Shown: positions 34,729 to 44,557, numbered from the stretch's first letter. The stretch: 64,000 nucleotides of DNA from Terriglobia bacterium (GCA_020073705.1 JAIQES010000003.1:55463-119462), one strand, 5' to 3'. Numbers and translations are program-made. The notes: a model not told the origin generated them from the letters alone.

Positions 34729-35709
34729 ATGGCTGTGTCACATCGCTTCGGCCACATGCTCGGCATCGAACCGCTTAGCACCGATGAAATTGTATTTCTT
34801 CTGGACCAGTCGAAACTTTTTCAGGAAATCCAGCGGCATCCGCTAAAGAAACTTGCGACCCTCCGCGGGAAAACTGTTGCGTTGGCGTTCTTCGAACCCT
34901 CGACACGCACGCGCATCAGCTTCGCCACCGCCGCTTCACGCCTGGGCGCCGATCAGATGAATCTCCAGGCCGACTCGTCCAGCCTCAAGAAGGGCGAATC
35001 GCTGCTCGACACGGTCCGCACGCTCGAGGCGATGAAGCCCGACTGTATCGTGATGCGTCACAGCTCCTCGGGCGCTTCAGATTTTGTCGCGCGGCATCTG
35101 CCGCTTCCGGTCATCAACGCCGGCGACGGCACGCACGAGCACCCCACGCAAGCCTTGCTCGATGCGCTGACGATCCGAGATCGCCGTGGCACGATTGAGG
35201 GCCTCAACGTCACAATTCTCGGCGATATCCTGCACAGCCGCGTGGCGCGTTCGGACATTCACCTGCTTGCCAAATTTGGCTGCCGGTTCACGCTCTGCGG
35301 TCCCACCATGTGGCTGCCGCAGGAACTCGAATGCCTCGGGCCAGCGGGCACTTCGATTCGCCGCGTCACGCGCATTGCCGAGGCGCTCGAAGATGCCGAC
35401 GTCATAGTGACGCTGCGCGTGCAGCAGGAACGCCTGCACGAACCAGCGCTGGCGCTGGATGAGTACATCCTGCAATACCAGCTCACGCCGCAGCGCCTGC
35501 GCCTCGCGCGGCCCGATGCCCTTGTGCTTCACCCCGGCCCCGTAATTCGGGGCCACGAAATCGATTCTGCCGTGGCCGATGGCCCGCAATCCTGCGTGCT
35601 CGAACAGGTGACCAACGGAGTGGCTGTCCGCATGGCATTGCTCTTCCTGATGATCGGCAGCGGCACGGACGCGCCCACGGAAAAGGATTCTTCCCATGCT
35701 GCTGATTAG
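34729..35709 (+). CDS. pyrB: Aspartate carbamoyltransferase catalytic subunit
   Basis: Makes N-carbamoyl-aspartate. 326 residues with the carbamoyl-phosphate site FFEPSTRTRISFATAASRLG, the loop DSSSLKKGESLLDTVRTLEA, HEHPTQALLDALTI, and the aspartate site VLHPGPVIRG. No pyrI is present, so the enzyme is probably an unregulated trimer or associates with the neighbouring dihydroorotase, as known for Aquifex-type pairs. It overlaps pyrC by 14 bases. Confidence 0.96.
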   Translation: MAVSHRFGHMLGIEPLSTDEIVFLLDQSKLFQEIQRHPLKKLATLRGKTVALAFFEPSTRTRISFATAASRLGADQMNLQADSSSLKKGESLLDTVRTLEAMKPDCIVMRHSSSGASDFVARHLPLPVINAGDGTHEHPTQALLDALTIRDRRGTIEGLNVTILGDILHSRVARSDIHLLAKFGCRFTLCGPTMWLPQELECLGPAGTSIRRVTRIAEALEDADVIVTLRVQQERLHEPALALDEYILQYQLTPQRLRLARPDALVLHPGPVIRGHEIDSAVADGPQSCVLEQVTNGVAVRMALLFLMIGSGTDAPTEKDSSHAAD

Positions 35710-36970
35710 CAATGGACGCGTGCTTGATCCCGCAAGCGGCGCCGATGCGCCCCGCGACATCCTGCTCGACGGAGATCGCATCACGGCGGTCGCGCCGCAG
35801 GGCCAGCTCGCCGCGCGATCGAAAGGCGCGGAGATTTTCGATGCCGCGCATCTGGTCGTCGCGCCAGGCTTTATCGATTTGCACTGCCACCTCCGCGAGC
35901 CGGGCGGCGAATCCTCGGAAACCATCGAAACCGGCACGCGCGCAGCCGCGCGCGGCGGCTTCACGGCCGTGTGCCCGATGCCCAACACGCGTCCGGTAAA
36001 CGACAACGCATCGGTGACGCGCTCGATCCTCGAGCGCGCCTCCGCGGTTTCGAGCGTGCGCGTGTGGCCGATTGGCGCGGCATCGGCGGGCAGCAAGGGC
36101 GAGGCACTTGCGGAAATTGCGGCGATGAAACAGGCCGGCATCGTCGCCGTCTCCGACGACGGCCGGCCCATCGCGAGCGCGAAATTATTGCGGCAGGTGA
36201 TGGACTATTGCCGCGCGCTCGATTTGCCGGTGATCGATCACTGCGAGGACAGCTCGCTATTTGCCGGTGCGGTGATGCGAGAAGGAAAACAATCCGTGCG
36301 GCTGGGTCTGCGAGGGATGCCTGCGGCCACCGAATCACTCGCGGTTGCGCGTGACGTCCAGATCGGTGAACTGACCAACTGCCGACTGCATATCGCGCAT
36401 CTTTCGGCGCGCGCGTCGCTCGAGTTGGTCCGCGCCGCCAGGGCGAAGGGCCTCCCCGTCACCTGCGAGGTCACGCCGCATCACTTCACGCTCACGGACG
36501 AAGACGTCCAGTACGACAGTTGCTATAAAATGAACCCGCCGCTCGCTTCGCGCGAAGATCGCGACGCCCTCATCGCCGGACTCATTGACGGTACTGTGGA
36601 CGCCATCGCCACCGATCATGCTCCGCACGAGCCTGCATTGAAAGACGTCGAATTCGACCGCGCTCCCTTTGGCATCACCGGTTTTGAAACGGCGCTCGCG
36701 CTCGGACTCGATCTGGTGTATTCGGGAAGACTCTCTTTGATGCGCTTGGTCGAGTTGTTCACCTCGGGTCCCGCGCGCGTGCTCGGCATGAAACGGCGCA
36801 TTGCCGAAAACGAACCGGGCGATCTCACGATCTTTTCCACCGACCACAACTGGACGTTCCGCGCAGAAGAATCCGCAAGCAAGTCGCGCAATTCACCGTT
36901 CGACGGCCGCAGCTTTCGCGGCGCTCCCATGGCGACCATCGTCGCGGGACGCATCGCCTACCGAAGATAG
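35696..36970 (+). CDS. pyrC: Dihydroorotase
   Basis: Cyclises carbamoyl-aspartate to dihydroorotate. 424 residues of the class I (Bacillus/Aquifex-like) type. The metal-binding HCHLREPGGE follows DL at about residue 61, then CPMPNTRPVND, VIDHCEDSSLF, ITCEVTPHHF-like (here VTCEVTPHHFTLTDED) and the catalytic ATDHAPHE. The start codon lies inside pyrB, so the two are translationally coupled. Confidence 0.95.
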   Translation: MLLISNGRVLDPASGADAPRDILLDGDRITAVAPQGQLAARSKGAEIFDAAHLVVAPGFIDLHCHLREPGGESSETIETGTRAAARGGFTAVCPMPNTRPVNDNASVTRSILERASAVSSVRVWPIGAASAGSKGEALAEIAAMKQAGIVAVSDDGRPIASAKLLRQVMDYCRALDLPVIDHCEDSSLFAGAVMREGKQSVRLGLRGMPAATESLAVARDVQIGELTNCRLHIAHLSARASLELVRAARAKGLPVTCEVTPHHFTLTDEDVQYDSCYKMNPPLASREDRDALIAGLIDGTVDAIATDHAPHEPALKDVEFDRAPFGITGFETALALGLDLVYSGRLSLMRLVELFTSGPARVLGMKRRIAENEPGDLTIFSTDHNWTFRAEESASKSRNSPFDGRSFRGAPMATIVAGRIAYRR

Positions 36971-36974
36971 ATTA

Positions 36975-37105
36975 GCCACAGGGCCACAGAGACACTGAGA
37001 ATAACCACGAAGATTTTTCGGAGATCATCCGAGCCACCGCAAGAACAAGCCCAATCTATTTTTTCTCTGTGTCTCAGTGCCTTCAGGCTGAAGCCTCTGT
37101 GGCGA
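36975..37105. repeat. Imperfect palindromic repeat with CCACAGAG/CTCTGTGG ends
   Basis: The left part holds GCCACAGAGACACTGAGA and the right part TCTCTGTGTCTCAGTGCC followed, after a small GGCTGAAGCC-type palindrome, by CTCTGTGGC. The arms are about 60-80 bases apart. It lies between the convergent pyrC and thiD genes and resembles the widespread 'CTCTGTGTCTCTGTGGC' intergenic repeat. It could serve as a bidirectional transcription end. Confidence 0.65.
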
Positions 37106-37112
37106 TCTATTC

Positions 37113-38027
37113 CTAACGCGAAGTGGGTTCAGCGGCGGGAAACATGCCGTGCTGCGGAACTTCGTGGACGCCGCGCGGCGGCGGCTCCTGGTGTATGCGG
37201 TAGAAATGATCGAGCGGGCCGGGGCCCTTGCCGATGGAAAATCCTTTTTCAATGGCCTTGGTCACGTAGGCCTTTGCGAGCAGCACGGCGTCTTGCAGTG
37301 GACGCCCGCACGCGAGCTGCGCCGCAATGGCAGACGCAAACGTGCAGCCCGAGCCATGCGTGTTCTCTGTCTTGACGTGATCTCCGCCGAGCGTAAGAAT
37401 TTCGGCGCCGTCAAAGAGCATATCGATCGCTTTCTCCATGTGCCCGCCCTTGACGACCACGGCGCGCGCACCGCGCTCGACAATCTTGCGTGCCGCCGCC
37501 TCCATCGAGGAGTGATCCTTGATTGTGAGCCCGGAAAGAATTTCGGCTTCCGCAATATTCGGCGTCACCACCGTCACGCGCTTCAGCAATTCTTCGGCCA
37601 AATATTTCACGCCCCCGGCGTCGAGCAGGTCCATGCCGCCATTGGTGGGTTTCATGACGGGATCGAGAACGACATTCGCGACACCTGCCCGATCCAAGAA
37701 TTCCGCCACGACCACCGCGTTTCCGCGATGACCCAGCATGCCGATCTTGATCGCGGCAATCGTCATGTCTTCCAGCAATGCATCGAGCTGCGCGCGTAAT
37801 TCCGTGGCTGGCGTCACGTGAATGGATTTCACGCCCTGGGTGGACTGCACGGTCAGCGCGGTGACTGCCGCGACGCCGTAACAATTATGTGCGGAAAAAG
37901 TTTTCAGGTCTGCAGCAACGCCCGCACCGGCTGAGGGATCAAATCCGGCGATCGTCAGCACAACAGGCGGGGCTGTATTGCTATGATTGGTCAATTCTTC
38001 GCGCCCTTCGCGCCGGAACACGTCCAC
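37113..38027 (-). CDS. thiD: Hydroxymethylpyrimidine/phosphomethylpyrimidine kinase
   Basis: Phosphorylates HMP and HMP-P for thiamine synthesis. The ribokinase-like fold shows VVLTIAGFDPSAGAGVAADL, AAIKIGMLGHRGNAVVV, VVLDPVMKPTNGG and the catalytic ENTHGSGCTFASAIAAQLA. A C-terminal ~35-residue tail (FYRIHQEPPPRGVHEV) is extra. The start is uncertain: GTG at 38027 gives 304 residues, but a later TTG or GTG near residue 13 is possible since the family starts close to PPVVLTIAG. No other thi gene is adjacent. Confidence 0.93.
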   Translation of the reverse strand: MDVFRREGREELTNHSNTAPPVVLTIAGFDPSAGAGVAADLKTFSAHNCYGVAAVTALTVQSTQGVKSIHVTPATELRAQLDALLEDMTIAAIKIGMLGHRGNAVVVAEFLDRAGVANVVLDPVMKPTNGGMDLLDAGGVKYLAEELLKRVTVVTPNIAEAEILSGLTIKDHSSMEAAARKIVERGARAVVVKGGHMEKAIDMLFDGAEILTLGGDHVKTENTHGSGCTFASAIAAQLACGRPLQDAVLLAKAYVTKAIEKGFSIGKGPGPLDHFYRIHQEPPPRGVHEVPQHGMFPAAEPTSR

Positions 38028-38198
38028 AGAAAACTGGACCGGCTGCGCCCGATGTGCGCGCGAGCCGGCAAGTCAAAATGTACGCGCGTGATCGGCTACA
38101 CGCAAGAACATTTTTCTCTTGCGCGTTGCGAACGATACGCCGTTTCCATTATCTCGCGAATGGAAACGGCTACAAGGGATGGAACACTGCAGTTCGGT

Positions 38199-39506
38199 TT
38201 ATGGGAACAACCCGCGAACGACCGTGGCTTCAGCGACGCGGCCGACGGCGAGGATGTACGCCGCGGCGCGCGGGTAGACGTGAAACTTGCGCATCGTCTC
38301 GTACACGTCATTAAACGCGCGCTTCATTACGAATTCGAGCTTCGCGTTGACTTCCTGCACCTGCCAGAAGAAACCCTGCAAGTCCTGCGCCCACTCGAAG
38401 TAGCTGACGGTGACGCCGCCTGCGTTGGCAAGAATGTCCGGCACGACGAACACTCCCTTGCGCGAGAGCACTTCGTCGGCGTGTGGCGTGGTCGGTCCAT
38501 TGGCCGCTTCGGCCAGGATCCTTGCCTTGATTTGGTCGGCGTTGTGCAGCGTGATGACATTTTCAAGCGCCGCCGGAACCAGGATGTCGCACTTGAGGGC
38601 AAGCAGTTCATCGTTCGAGATGCGAGACGCGCCAGGCATGCCAACCACAGTGCCGGAGCGCTCCTTGTAGCGGACGGCCCGCATCGGATCAATCCCGCGC
38701 GTGTTGTGCACGCCGCCGCGCGAATCGCTGATCGCAACGATCTTCGCTTTCTTCTCGGCGAACAGGCGCGCCACGGTCGAACCGACGTTGCCGAAACCCT
38801 GGATCGCTACCGTCGCGCCACGCAGCGAAATCTTTTTGACCTTGCATGCTTCCTCGACCACGTAGAGGCATCCGCGCCCGGTGGCATCGCTGCGCCCTTC
38901 GGAGCCGCCGATCGACACGGGCTTGCCCGTCACGACCCCCGGAGACGCGTGACCCACGGTCATCGCGTAGGTGTCCATGATCCACGCCATCGTCTGCGCG
39001 TCGGTGTACACGTCCGGCGCTGGAATATCAATCTCGGGGCCGATGATGGGTTGAATCTCCGCCGCGTAACGTCGCGTCATGCGCTCGAGTTCGCCCTTCG
39101 ACATGCGCTTGGGGTCGCAGATGACACCGCCCTTGGCGCCACCATAGGGCAGGTTCACGGTCGCCGTCTTCCACGTCATCCAAGCGGCTAGCGCCTTCAC
39201 TTCGTCGACGGTGACGTTCGGGTGATAACGGAGCCCGCCCTTGGCCGGCCCGCGCGCCATGTTGTGTTGCACTCGAAAACCGGTGAACACTTTCAACTGC
39301 CCGTTGTCCATCTTCGTCGGGATCGAAACTTCCATCACGCGCTTCGGTGTGCGCAGAATCAGGCGCAAGCCCGGGTCGAGCTTCAGGTATTCCGCCGCCA
39401 TATCAAACTGAATTTGCGCGATGCGGAACGGATTCAGATCCTCGCGTGGCGCCATTCGCGGAAGGACAGGTTGAGGAACCGCTCTTACCACCGTGGCCAT
39501 GGACAT
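38199..39506 (-). CDS. Glu/Leu/Phe/Val-type dehydrogenase, probably glutamate dehydrogenase
   Basis: 435 residues, with AAGGAGAG a few bases before the ATG. The N-terminal domain has GPAKGGLRYHPNVT and the catalytic PYGGAKGGVICDP; the Rossmann domain has VAIQGFGNVGS and DILVPAALENVITLHNA. The length and sequence fit the hexameric small glutamate dehydrogenases. Whether it uses NAD or NADP is not readable. It sits alone between thiD and the small Cys protein. Confidence 0.92.
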   Translation of the reverse strand: MSMATVVRAVPQPVLPRMAPREDLNPFRIAQIQFDMAAEYLKLDPGLRLILRTPKRVMEVSIPTKMDNGQLKVFTGFRVQHNMARGPAKGGLRYHPNVTVDEVKALAAWMTWKTATVNLPYGGAKGGVICDPKRMSKGELERMTRRYAAEIQPIIGPEIDIPAPDVYTDAQTMAWIMDTYAMTVGHASPGVVTGKPVSIGGSEGRSDATGRGCLYVVEEACKVKKISLRGATVAIQGFGNVGSTVARLFAEKKAKIVAISDSRGGVHNTRGIDPMRAVRYKERSGTVVGMPGASRISNDELLALKCDILVPAALENVITLHNADQIKARILAEAANGPTTPHADEVLSRKGVFVVPDILANAGGVTVSYFEWAQDLQGFFWQVQEVNAKLEFVMKRAFNDVYETMRKFHVYPRAAAYILAVGRVAEATVVRGLFP

Positions 39507-39527
39507 TTCTCTCCTTGAGTGACGCGA

Positions 39528-39809
39528 CTATGCGCTTGCCGCGCGTTGCGATGATTGCTGGTACCGCGTGCGGCATTCGGCCGAGCAGAAGTGCAAAACC
39601 TGGCCCGCTTGTTCCAAAGGAAACGAAATCTCAGGTGAGACATAGGTGCCGCACCACGGATCGCGATGCAAAGGAATCGCGGGCCGGGAAGCGTCTTGAC
39701 GCGGCACAGACACCGGTGCGGTGTTCCCCAGCAGCATGGCCAGCAGCTTACGCACCAGCCACGCTATCCCTCGGCCCGTCCACCGGTCTATTCGTTCTTG
39801 TAGATTCAC
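39528..39809 (-). CDS. Small membrane-associated protein with TRASH/YHS-like Cys motif
   Basis: From a GTG at 39809 the product has about 93 residues: a hydrophobic stretch (GIAWLVRKLLAMLLGN), a linker and a C-terminal metal-binding-like module, DPWCGTYVSPEISFPLEQAG then VLHFCSAECRTRYQ. C-G-T-Y-V-S and FCSAECRTRY resemble the YHS/TRASH modules common in Acidobacteria next to housekeeping genes. The frame stays open to 39977, but the extra N-terminal part is Arg-rich and shows no start signal, so the start is uncertain. It precedes the dehydrogenase by 21 bases. Confidence 0.6.
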   Translation of the reverse strand: MNLQERIDRWTGRGIAWLVRKLLAMLLGNTAPVSVPRQDASRPAIPLHRDPWCGTYVSPEISFPLEQAGQVLHFCSAECRTRYQQSSQRAASA

Positions 39810-39977
39810 CCGCCCGACGCTTTCCAGCGGCTCGTTGTGGCCCAGCCTACCGCGCGTGCTCTCAGAACGCCTGATTTTTTCTCGCGTCCCAGAACCAGGC
39901 CGGCCGATGCCACCTGATTGATCAACTGACTGATAAATGCGCCGATGCTTCTTGCGCCATGAGCCGAGTGTAGTCAA

Positions 39978-40359
39978 CCAGGAAAAGCGGTGTCAACCAA
40001 AGAACGGCCCCATTGTTCTGGGAGCGTTTCTGAAGTCACGCAAAAATTGGTTCAGGTGGGGGCGTTGTAGCGCGTAACCTATTCAAATCAAACCTATTAC
40101 ATATATTCGACTTCCACCAAAGGCTCGATGGGACATTTAAGAACAATTGGTAGATAATTTCCCTGCGAGGCCTCATCTGACTGTCTTTGCCATTCGTAGT
40201 TGACCATGGGACCTAACCACCCCACCTATTCCAGCTTCAAACCCTGGATGTCTGAGGCGTTCAGGAGGACCGCTTGCGATGTATAATTCCGGCGGCGGTT
40301 GGACTCAGGGTAATCCAATTTGGAGGGAGAAAGACATGCGAAAAGTAATCAGTCAACGA
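39978..40359. other. Intergenic stretch, no gene seen
   Basis: About 380 bases with lower GC than the neighbourhood and no supported gene. TATAAT at 40279-40284 could be a -10 element of the downstream genes, but there is no matching -35. Confidence 0.4.
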
Positions 40360-40415
40360 GTGTCAAGGGCGGAGTGAAACTAGACCACTGGGGCGGAGGA
40401 AAACTAGACCCGATG
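40360..40415. mobile_element. Remnant end of an IS21-like insertion sequence
   Basis: TGTCAAGGGCGGAGTGAAAC begins a pair of direct repeats: GGCGGAGTGAAACTAGACCA (40368 onwards) and GGCGGAGGAAAACTAGACCC (40392 onwards), 24 bases apart. Multiple copies of a GTGAAA-x-T-(A/G)GACCAC motif are the hallmark of IS21-family ends. No istA or istB gene is present, so it would be a solo end. The assignment is from memory of the end pattern. Confidence 0.45.
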
Positions 40416-40644
40416 AGTCATCGGAACCGCCAAGACGAACCGCGATGGCCCTCAAGCCCGCCACTGCGGTCTGGGGTTGAAACAAGAAGGCGATTGGTAA
40501 ACAAACGCAAAGTTGAAATCGGAAATTCCGGCTTACACACGCCCTGGCGTTCCTGGTGACGCATTCCGCGAGTTCGTAACTGGAATGGTTCGGCGGCGCG
40601 GCACGTTTGCCAGTATTTCGGAGGAAAATAAGGAGGCGTTTACA

Positions 40645-42456
40645 GTGACAAACGCAAAAGGGATCGTCGGGCAGCCTGTGAGACTTTGTTGTGGAATCGT
40701 ACTGCTGGCCCTCCTGCTGCTAAGCCTGCCTGTCGCATGGGCGCAATATCCCTTGCAATACCCCACGAGCTCGCAGGTCACGAAAGACGGGACGGCCATC
40801 TTGATCGAGGATTACGCGAATCCTCCGCTGTCGAGCGCGATGGGCGGAGGCACGTATCCCCCGCCGATCAATTTTCAGGGCATGCTGGCGCGCGTGAATG
40901 CTTTGCGTTCGGAACCGGCGAACACTCCGCTGGCGGCTTCCCGTTTCTTTGTAAACGATTTGAACGGCATACTGTACACACTGGACAAGACCACCCGGAA
41001 ATTCACGCCCTATATCACGTTTGCAGAGGTGTTTCCGCACTACACCACCAATCCCGGGTTTGGAGCGGGCGTCGTTTCTATCGCGTTCGATCCGAATTAT
41101 GCGAAAAACGGTAAGTTCTATACTGTTCACACGGAGGACCCGGCTAGGGACGGATCCCCAATACCCAGCAACGCTCACTTGCCAGGCTTGAAGGTGGACG
41201 GATACACCACGACACCGTCCGTGAATCCACCTGCGGGCACATTCAAGAATGAGTCAGTCCTCGTCGAATGGACGGACACCAACATCAAGAACTCCACGTT
41301 CGAGGGCACGGCGCGTGAACTTCTGCGCGTAGGATTTTATAGCGCGATTCATCAAATGGGTGATGTGCTCTTTGACCCTCTGGCCAAACCCGGACAATCT
41401 GATTATGACAATCTCTACATCTCCGTAGGTGACGGCGGCGCCGGAGAAACGCCGGGAGCTCCTCATGCCACGCCGCAGCGGCTCGATGCCTTGAATGGCA
41501 AGATCCTGCGAATCACTCCCGACATCAATTTGCGTCCGAAGGACATCCTTAGTCCCAATGGCCGCTATCGCATTCCCAGCACGGGTTCAGATCCCAATCC
41601 CTTCGTGGGTGTAAGCAGCGCCAGAGGCGAGATTTTTGCGTATGGGTTGCGCAATCCGCACCGGATCACTTGGGACCCGGTCACCAACACGCTGATTGCC
41701 AATGACGTTGGATTGCACTCCTGGGAAGAGATCGACATCATCACCAAGGGTGCGAATTATGGCTACGCGGAGCGCGAAGGAAACGAAGTGGTGATCGTAA
41801 ACGAAGAGGGCAAAACGGCCAGCCAGCAGAATCCACCGGTTCCGTTCCCGGACACGGACCTCATCACGGTAGTTGGCCTCGACAAGCCGGTCGCGCCGGT
41901 CTACCCCGCGGCTGTGTACAGTCATGAGGAAGGCGACACCATTGGCAGCGGCTTCGTGTACCGTGGCAAGCTGATGCCGCAGATGGTCGGAAAGTACATT
42001 TTCTCGGACATGACAACGGGCCGGCTGTTTTACACCGTCCTGGCCGAGATGATTGCTACCCACGGAGAGCGCGGCAAACAGGCGCCCATTCATGAGATCC
42101 AAATCATGTATAAGAGCCCGTACGATAACTCCATTCAAGCTCCCGTGAAACGCCGGATGTATGACATCGTTGCGGAAGCGTATGCTCACAAGGACGGCGT
42201 CCCGAATCCCGACTCCCACGATGGCGTGCTCCCGGGATGGGCCGCAACAGTCGGCGGCTGGCGAAACAAAGTTTTCACGCCCGGCCCACCAGATCCTTAC
42301 GGAGTTCCGTACGGTGGAGGCCGCGCCGACGTTCGCTTGTCGATGGGCGGCGACGGCGAAATCTACGTCATGAGCAAAAGCGATGGCATGATCCGGAGAT
42401 TGGCCGCCGTTGTGACCCCTCCGCCTCCGACCTCAACACAGACTGCGGCACACTGA
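40645..42456 (+). CDS. Secreted PQQ-dependent sugar (glucose/sorbosone) dehydrogenase-like protein
   Basis: 603 residues from a GTG with AAGGAGG eight bases upstream; the frame is open further up but without a signal. A signal peptide (LCCGIVLLALLLLSLPVAWA) leads into a six-bladed propeller of the GSDH/SorD type: GAGVVSIAFDPNYAKNGKFY, DNLYISVGDGGAGETPG, LNGKILRITPD, FAYGLRNPHRITWDP and SGFVYRGKLMPQMVGKYIFS. The family oxidises aldoses in the periplasm with bound PQQ. A long internal insert (about 75-110 and 160-190) sets it apart from the short Asd-type enzymes. It is followed by a terminator. Confidence 0.85.
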   Translation: MTNAKGIVGQPVRLCCGIVLLALLLLSLPVAWAQYPLQYPTSSQVTKDGTAILIEDYANPPLSSAMGGGTYPPPINFQGMLARVNALRSEPANTPLAASRFFVNDLNGILYTLDKTTRKFTPYITFAEVFPHYTTNPGFGAGVVSIAFDPNYAKNGKFYTVHTEDPARDGSPIPSNAHLPGLKVDGYTTTPSVNPPAGTFKNESVLVEWTDTNIKNSTFEGTARELLRVGFYSAIHQMGDVLFDPLAKPGQSDYDNLYISVGDGGAGETPGAPHATPQRLDALNGKILRITPDINLRPKDILSPNGRYRIPSTGSDPNPFVGVSSARGEIFAYGLRNPHRITWDPVTNTLIANDVGLHSWEEIDIITKGANYGYAEREGNEVVIVNEEGKTASQQNPPVPFPDTDLITVVGLDKPVAPVYPAAVYSHEEGDTIGSGFVYRGKLMPQMVGKYIFSDMTTGRLFYTVLAEMIATHGERGKQAPIHEIQIMYKSPYDNSIQAPVKRRMYDIVAEAYAHKDGVPNPDSHDGVLPGWAATVGGWRNKVFTPGPPDPYGVPYGGGRADVRLSMGGDGEIYVMSKSDGMIRRLAAVVTPPPPTSTQTAAH

Positions 42457-42464
42457 GTGAAAGC

Positions 42465-42496
42465 GGGAGTCTGATTGACTTTCGGACTCCCCTTTT
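42465..42496 (+). terminator. Intrinsic terminator of the sugar dehydrogenase gene
   Basis: GGGAGTC (42465-42471) and GACTCCC (42485-42491) with a 13-base loop, followed by CTTTT. It begins nine bases after the stop codon. Confidence 0.75.
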
Positions 42497-42580
42497 CAAA
42501 AAAGCATCATCTGACTATGCGAACTACCAAGCGCGGTCGCGGTAGACATCCTGCCGAGGAATTGCGCATAAATATAAGCA

Positions 42581-42957
42581 AGTTATGGGACGCTGGCGCA
42601 ACTCAACTGGAGATTGCAGCTAATTGGCCTAGTGGCGCTGATGTTCGCGATCGCAGGCATCACGACAGTTGGAAAAGATGAGAATCGATGACATAGAACG
42701 GTTACATCAGTGACAGTGCCTGCAGCGTCAAAAATGCCAATACCGCCGCCGGGGAGGATTGTGTGATGCAGTACCTTAAACAAGAGGGCGCATCGCGGGT
42801 CTTCGTGGAGGCCTAGTCCAAGAAGGTCCTCAAGATCCATAATCAGAATATCGTGAACACCGATAAGGACCTCGGCATGGAAATCACCTTGACGGGGCAC
42901 GAGATGGAAGGCGGGATGCTACACGTGGACAAGATTGCCATGGAAATGAAGATGTAA
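42581..42957 (+). pseudogene. Decayed gene for a small secreted protein (GYISDS...C type)
   Basis: One frame gives a signal-like segment (LQLIGLVALMFAIAGI, 42614-42661). Another, from 42700, gives GYISDSACSVKNAN, then C-x-x-YLKQEGASRVFVEA, a TAG stop (42817-42819), and, still in frame, SKKVLKIHNQNIVNTDKD to GGMLHVDKIAMEMKM and a TAA at 42955-42957. This order matches small acidobacterial secreted proteins (GWISDS.CG ... VFV ... KVLKI ... VTGT...DTLHV). A frameshift, a TAG at 42694-42696 and the internal TAG show it is broken, yet a terminator remains just downstream. Confidence 0.6.
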
Positions 42958-42984
42958 GTTCGGTTCACTCTACGGTCGGGAGAA

Positions 42985-43017
42985 GGGCCGCGCGCCCGGG
43001 TGACGCGGCCCTTTTTT
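42985..43017 (+). terminator. Intrinsic terminator downstream of the decayed gene
   Basis: GGGCCGCG (42985-42992) pairs with CGCGGCCC (43004-43011), followed by TTTTTT. The orientation serves the plus-strand pseudogene; the minus-strand serS could use only the hairpin, not a U-run. Confidence 0.85.
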
Positions 43018-43041
43018 CTTTATACGAGAAACCCGTTCGGT

Positions 43042-44313
43042 TCAAACCTTTGCAGGAATTCGATCCGTGCCCATGTACGGCCGCAGCGCCTCCGGGATCA
43101 CGATCGAGCCATCGGCCTGCTGATAGTTCTCCACGATGGCGAGCCACGTGCGCCCTACGGCGAGTCCCGAGCCATTGAGTGTGTGCACAAATTCGCTCTT
43201 GCCGCCCTTGGGCTTGAAGCGGATACCGGAGCGCCGCGCCTGAAACGCTTCGGTATTCGAGCACGAGGAAATTTCCATGAACTCGTTGGCCGAAGGCAGC
43301 CACACCTCGATGTCATAAGTCTTCGACGATGCGAACCCCATGTCGCCCGTGCACAACTGCACGACGCGGTAATGAAGGCCGAGCTTCTGCAGGATGCACT
43401 CGGCGTCGGCAACCAGCGATTCCAGCTCTTCGTAACTTCGCTCGGGCCGCGTGAACTTGAACATTTCGACTTTCTGGAACTGGTGCTGGCGCTTGAGCCC
43501 GCGAGTGTCCTTGCCAGCTGCGCCGGCCTCGGAGCGGAAGCACGCTGTCCAGGCGCAGAGTTTGATCGGCAGCGCCTCGGCATCGAGCGTTTCTTCCCGA
43601 TACAGGCTGGTGAGTTCGACCTCGGCGGTTGGCGTCAACCACAGGTCCGTGCCCTCCAAATGAAACATATCCGCCGCGAATTTCGGCAACTGGCCCACGC
43701 CGGTCAGCGCCGCCGTGTTCACGATAAAGGGCGGAAGAATTTCCATGTACCCGTGGGCCACGTGTGTTTCGAGGAAGAACGACGCCAGCGCGCGCTCCAT
43801 GCGCGCACCAAGGCCGCGATAGAGCGCGAACCGTGTGCTCGCAATCTTCGCGGCGCGCTGGAAGTCGAGGATTCCCGCGCCTTCCGCGATTTCCCAGTGC
43901 GGCCGCGGACTGAAGTCAAACTTCGGCGGCGCGCCCCAGCGCCGCACCTCCACGTTCGCGGTTGCTTCATGCCCGACGGGTACGGAGCTGTGCGGACGGT
44001 TGGGCACGGTCAGCATGAAATCCGCGAGACGCGCGTCCAGCATAGTGATGCGTTCATCCGCCAGCTTGATTTCGTCCGAGACGCGCTTCATCTCCGCCAG
44101 CAGCGCCGAGGCATCTTCGCCTGCTTTCTTGCGCCGAGCAATCTCTTGGCTCGCCTTGTTGCGCTCGGCCTTCAGCCGCTCGGCGGAAGTGATCCGCTCG
44201 CGGCGCTCTCGATCCAGGGCGCGGAAGCCGTCGAAATCAATGGAGACGCCGCGGTTCGCCGCCATCTGCTCGAATTCATCCAGGTGCTCGCGAAAATATC
44301 CCAGGTCATGCAT
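43042..44313 (-). CDS. serS: Serine-tRNA ligase
   Basis: Class II synthetase for tRNA-Ser. 423 residues: an N-terminal coiled-coil arm (about 25-105, including [20 protein letters not shown]) that grips the long variable arm, then motif 2 ([20 protein letters not shown] followed by HQFQKVEMF) and motif 3 ([20 protein letters not shown] and [15 protein letters not shown]). The length is normal. It is monocistronic on the minus strand. Confidence 0.97.
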   Translation of the reverse strand: MHDLGYFREHLDEFEQMAANRGVSIDFDGFRALDRERRERITSAERLKAERNKASQEIARRKKAGEDASALLAEMKRVSDEIKLADERITMLDARLADFMLTVPNRPHSSVPVGHEATANVEVRRWGAPPKFDFSPRPHWEIAEGAGILDFQRAAKIASTRFALYRGLGARMERALASFFLETHVAHGYMEILPPFIVNTAALTGVGQLPKFAADMFHLEGTDLWLTPTAEVELTSLYREETLDAEALPIKLCAWTACFRSEAGAAGKDTRGLKRQHQFQKVEMFKFTRPERSYEELESLVADAECILQKLGLHYRVVQLCTGDMGFASSKTYDIEVWLPSANEFMEISSCSNTEAFQARRSGIRFKPKGGKSEFVHTLNGSGLAVGRTWLAIVENYQQADGSIVIPEALRPYMGTDRIPAKV

Positions 44314-44557
44314 GAGGTGAGAATACCTTAACAGAAGCGATTCGTGACATAAGTATGATGGACTTTCTTGCCCGTCCCTAACGAGTCATTCTCCACAATT
44401 CGGATTCCATCGTCGTCCTGGTCCGTCCGGGACGTCTGGAGGGATAGCCAAGAGTGCCTGTCCTACTGAACCCCGCGCGCAATTGCGCGCCCGGCACTTT
44501 CGACCGGCGCGCGCGATTGTCTCACGCCAGGTGTGCTAGCATTTAGGAGAACCGACG

